From assembly GCF_020193655.1 (NCBI RefSeq), contig NZ_JADYVE010000002.1, positions 558,001-622,000 of the forward strand: 64,000 bases of DNA. The letters run 5' to 3'. Below are positions 63,650 to 64,000 of the stretch, piece by piece (the stretch's first letter is position 1; each line of letters starts with the position of its first letter). The DNA is from Ensifer sp. IC3342. GTDB lineage: Bacteria > Pseudomonadota > Alphaproteobacteria > Rhizobiales > Rhizobiaceae. The position numbers and the translations under genes are program-made. The notes below the pieces were generated by a model, which saw only the letters and a program-made list of their open reading frames with translations, ran no database searches and was not told the DNA's origin.

Positions 63650-64000
63650 ATGAAGCGCGGCTGCTTGCCCCTGACGGCATTGCGAAGCTTCGAGGCGGCT
63701 GGGCGGCTCGGCGGCTCGGCAGCTTCACCGAGGCTGCGACGGAGCTTTTTGTCTCGCAGGCGGCGATCAGCCGCCAAATCCGCGACCTCGAAGCCCTGAT
63801 CGGCAAGCCACTGTTCGAACGGCATCATCGCAGCGTCAGACCGCGGATGGCGAGACGCTGCTGACGGTACTGACGCATTCCTTCGACCGGATCGGCGAAA
63901 GCCTCGATGCGCTTTCCGATGCGAAGCGGGCCGGGACACTGAGGGTGAGCGCCGAACCCTCCTTCGCCGGTTGCTGGCTCGTCCCGCATCTCGCGCAGTT
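63650..64000 (+). pseudogene. LysR-family regulator, frameshifted at two places (3' end outside window)
   Basis: The DNA-binding domain of a LysR regulator can be followed across frames: MKRGCLPLTALRSFEAAGRL, then an 8-base duplication (GGCTCGGC near 63712-63719), then GSFTEAATELFVSQAAISRQ and IRDLEALIGKPLFERHHRSV. About 4 bases are missing after that (near 63840), and the frame resumes as TADGETLLTVLTHSFDRIGE and SLDALSDAKRAGTLRVSAEP to the window end. The first part aligns with GcvA-like regulators. As read here it cannot give a full-length protein. Confidence 0.8.

Overview
The window reads as chromosomal DNA of a Sinorhizobium (Ensifer)-type alphaproteobacterium. Supporting signs are high GC, the ftsW-murG-murC-murB-ddl-ftsQ-ftsA-ftsZ-lpxC order, a circularly permuted two-piece tmRNA, an arsenic operon with an aquaglyceroporin (arsR/aqpS/arsC/arsH), RpoE2/EcfG-type promoters (GGAAC-N18-TT), and rhizobial intergenic mosaic repeats. 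This assignment rests on gene content and motifs, not on a database search.

Layout. 1-10.7 kb: end of the division and cell-wall (dcw) cluster, from the last part of ftsW to ftsZ and lpxC. 10.9-16.2 kb: bamD, recN, an orphan barstar-like gene and ligA. 16.3-21.5 kb: a VOC-fold protein, a decayed short-chain dehydrogenase, an F420-reductase-like NADP oxidoreductase, panC-panB, an AzlC/AzlD exporter and a small exported protein. 21.5-30.8 kb: a repeat-rich gap, pepP, prmA and a SCO1-type copper protein on the minus strand, then a chemoreceptor with cheW, two tandem paralogous secreted small proteins that each carry an RpoE2-type promoter, and creA. 30.9-41.5 kb: a membrane GGDEF protein, a phosphoribosyltransferase, a GNAT protein, a UvrD-type helicase with an unusual in-frame insertion, an AhpD-like protein and an RND efflux pair. 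41.8-45 kb: a five-gene arsenic operon and a DUF1772 protein. 45.4-51.8 kb: a D-lactate/glycolate-type FAD dehydrogenase, a large AsmA protein, a 59-bp tandem repeat array and a second GGDEF protein. 51.9-55.5 kb: a ribbon-helix-helix protein, a DUF4169 protein, sspB, ssrA (tmRNA), DUF2853 and DUF2267 proteins, and three very small, charged, probably disordered proteins behind an RpoE2-type promoter. 55.8-62.6 kb: thyA, a GST, folA, a second 59-bp repeat array, hflK-hflC, a DUF2065 protein, an ACT-domain protein and a DegP-type protease. 62.7-64 kb: an alpha/beta hydrolase, tiny ORFs and a frameshifted LysR regulator that runs off the end.

How the genes work together. The first part supplies precursors and machinery for peptidoglycan synthesis, septum assembly and the first committed step of lipid A synthesis. 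SspB and tmRNA lie side by side and serve the same ribosome-rescue and proteolysis pathway. ThyA and FolA are linked through folate. HflKC and DegP are both envelope quality-control factors. The arsenic operon combines two different arsenate reductase families with an aquaglyceroporin and ArsH.

The least expected material is small: the duplicated secreted proteins with paired YYxGI motifs, the HSDAR-motif small proteins, two 59-bp repeat arrays with the same period at unrelated loci, the UvrD insertion beside a perfect inverted repeat, and two regulators or enzymes caught in decay (an SDR and a LysR). No CRISPR array, prophage, insertion sequence or tRNA gene was recognised.
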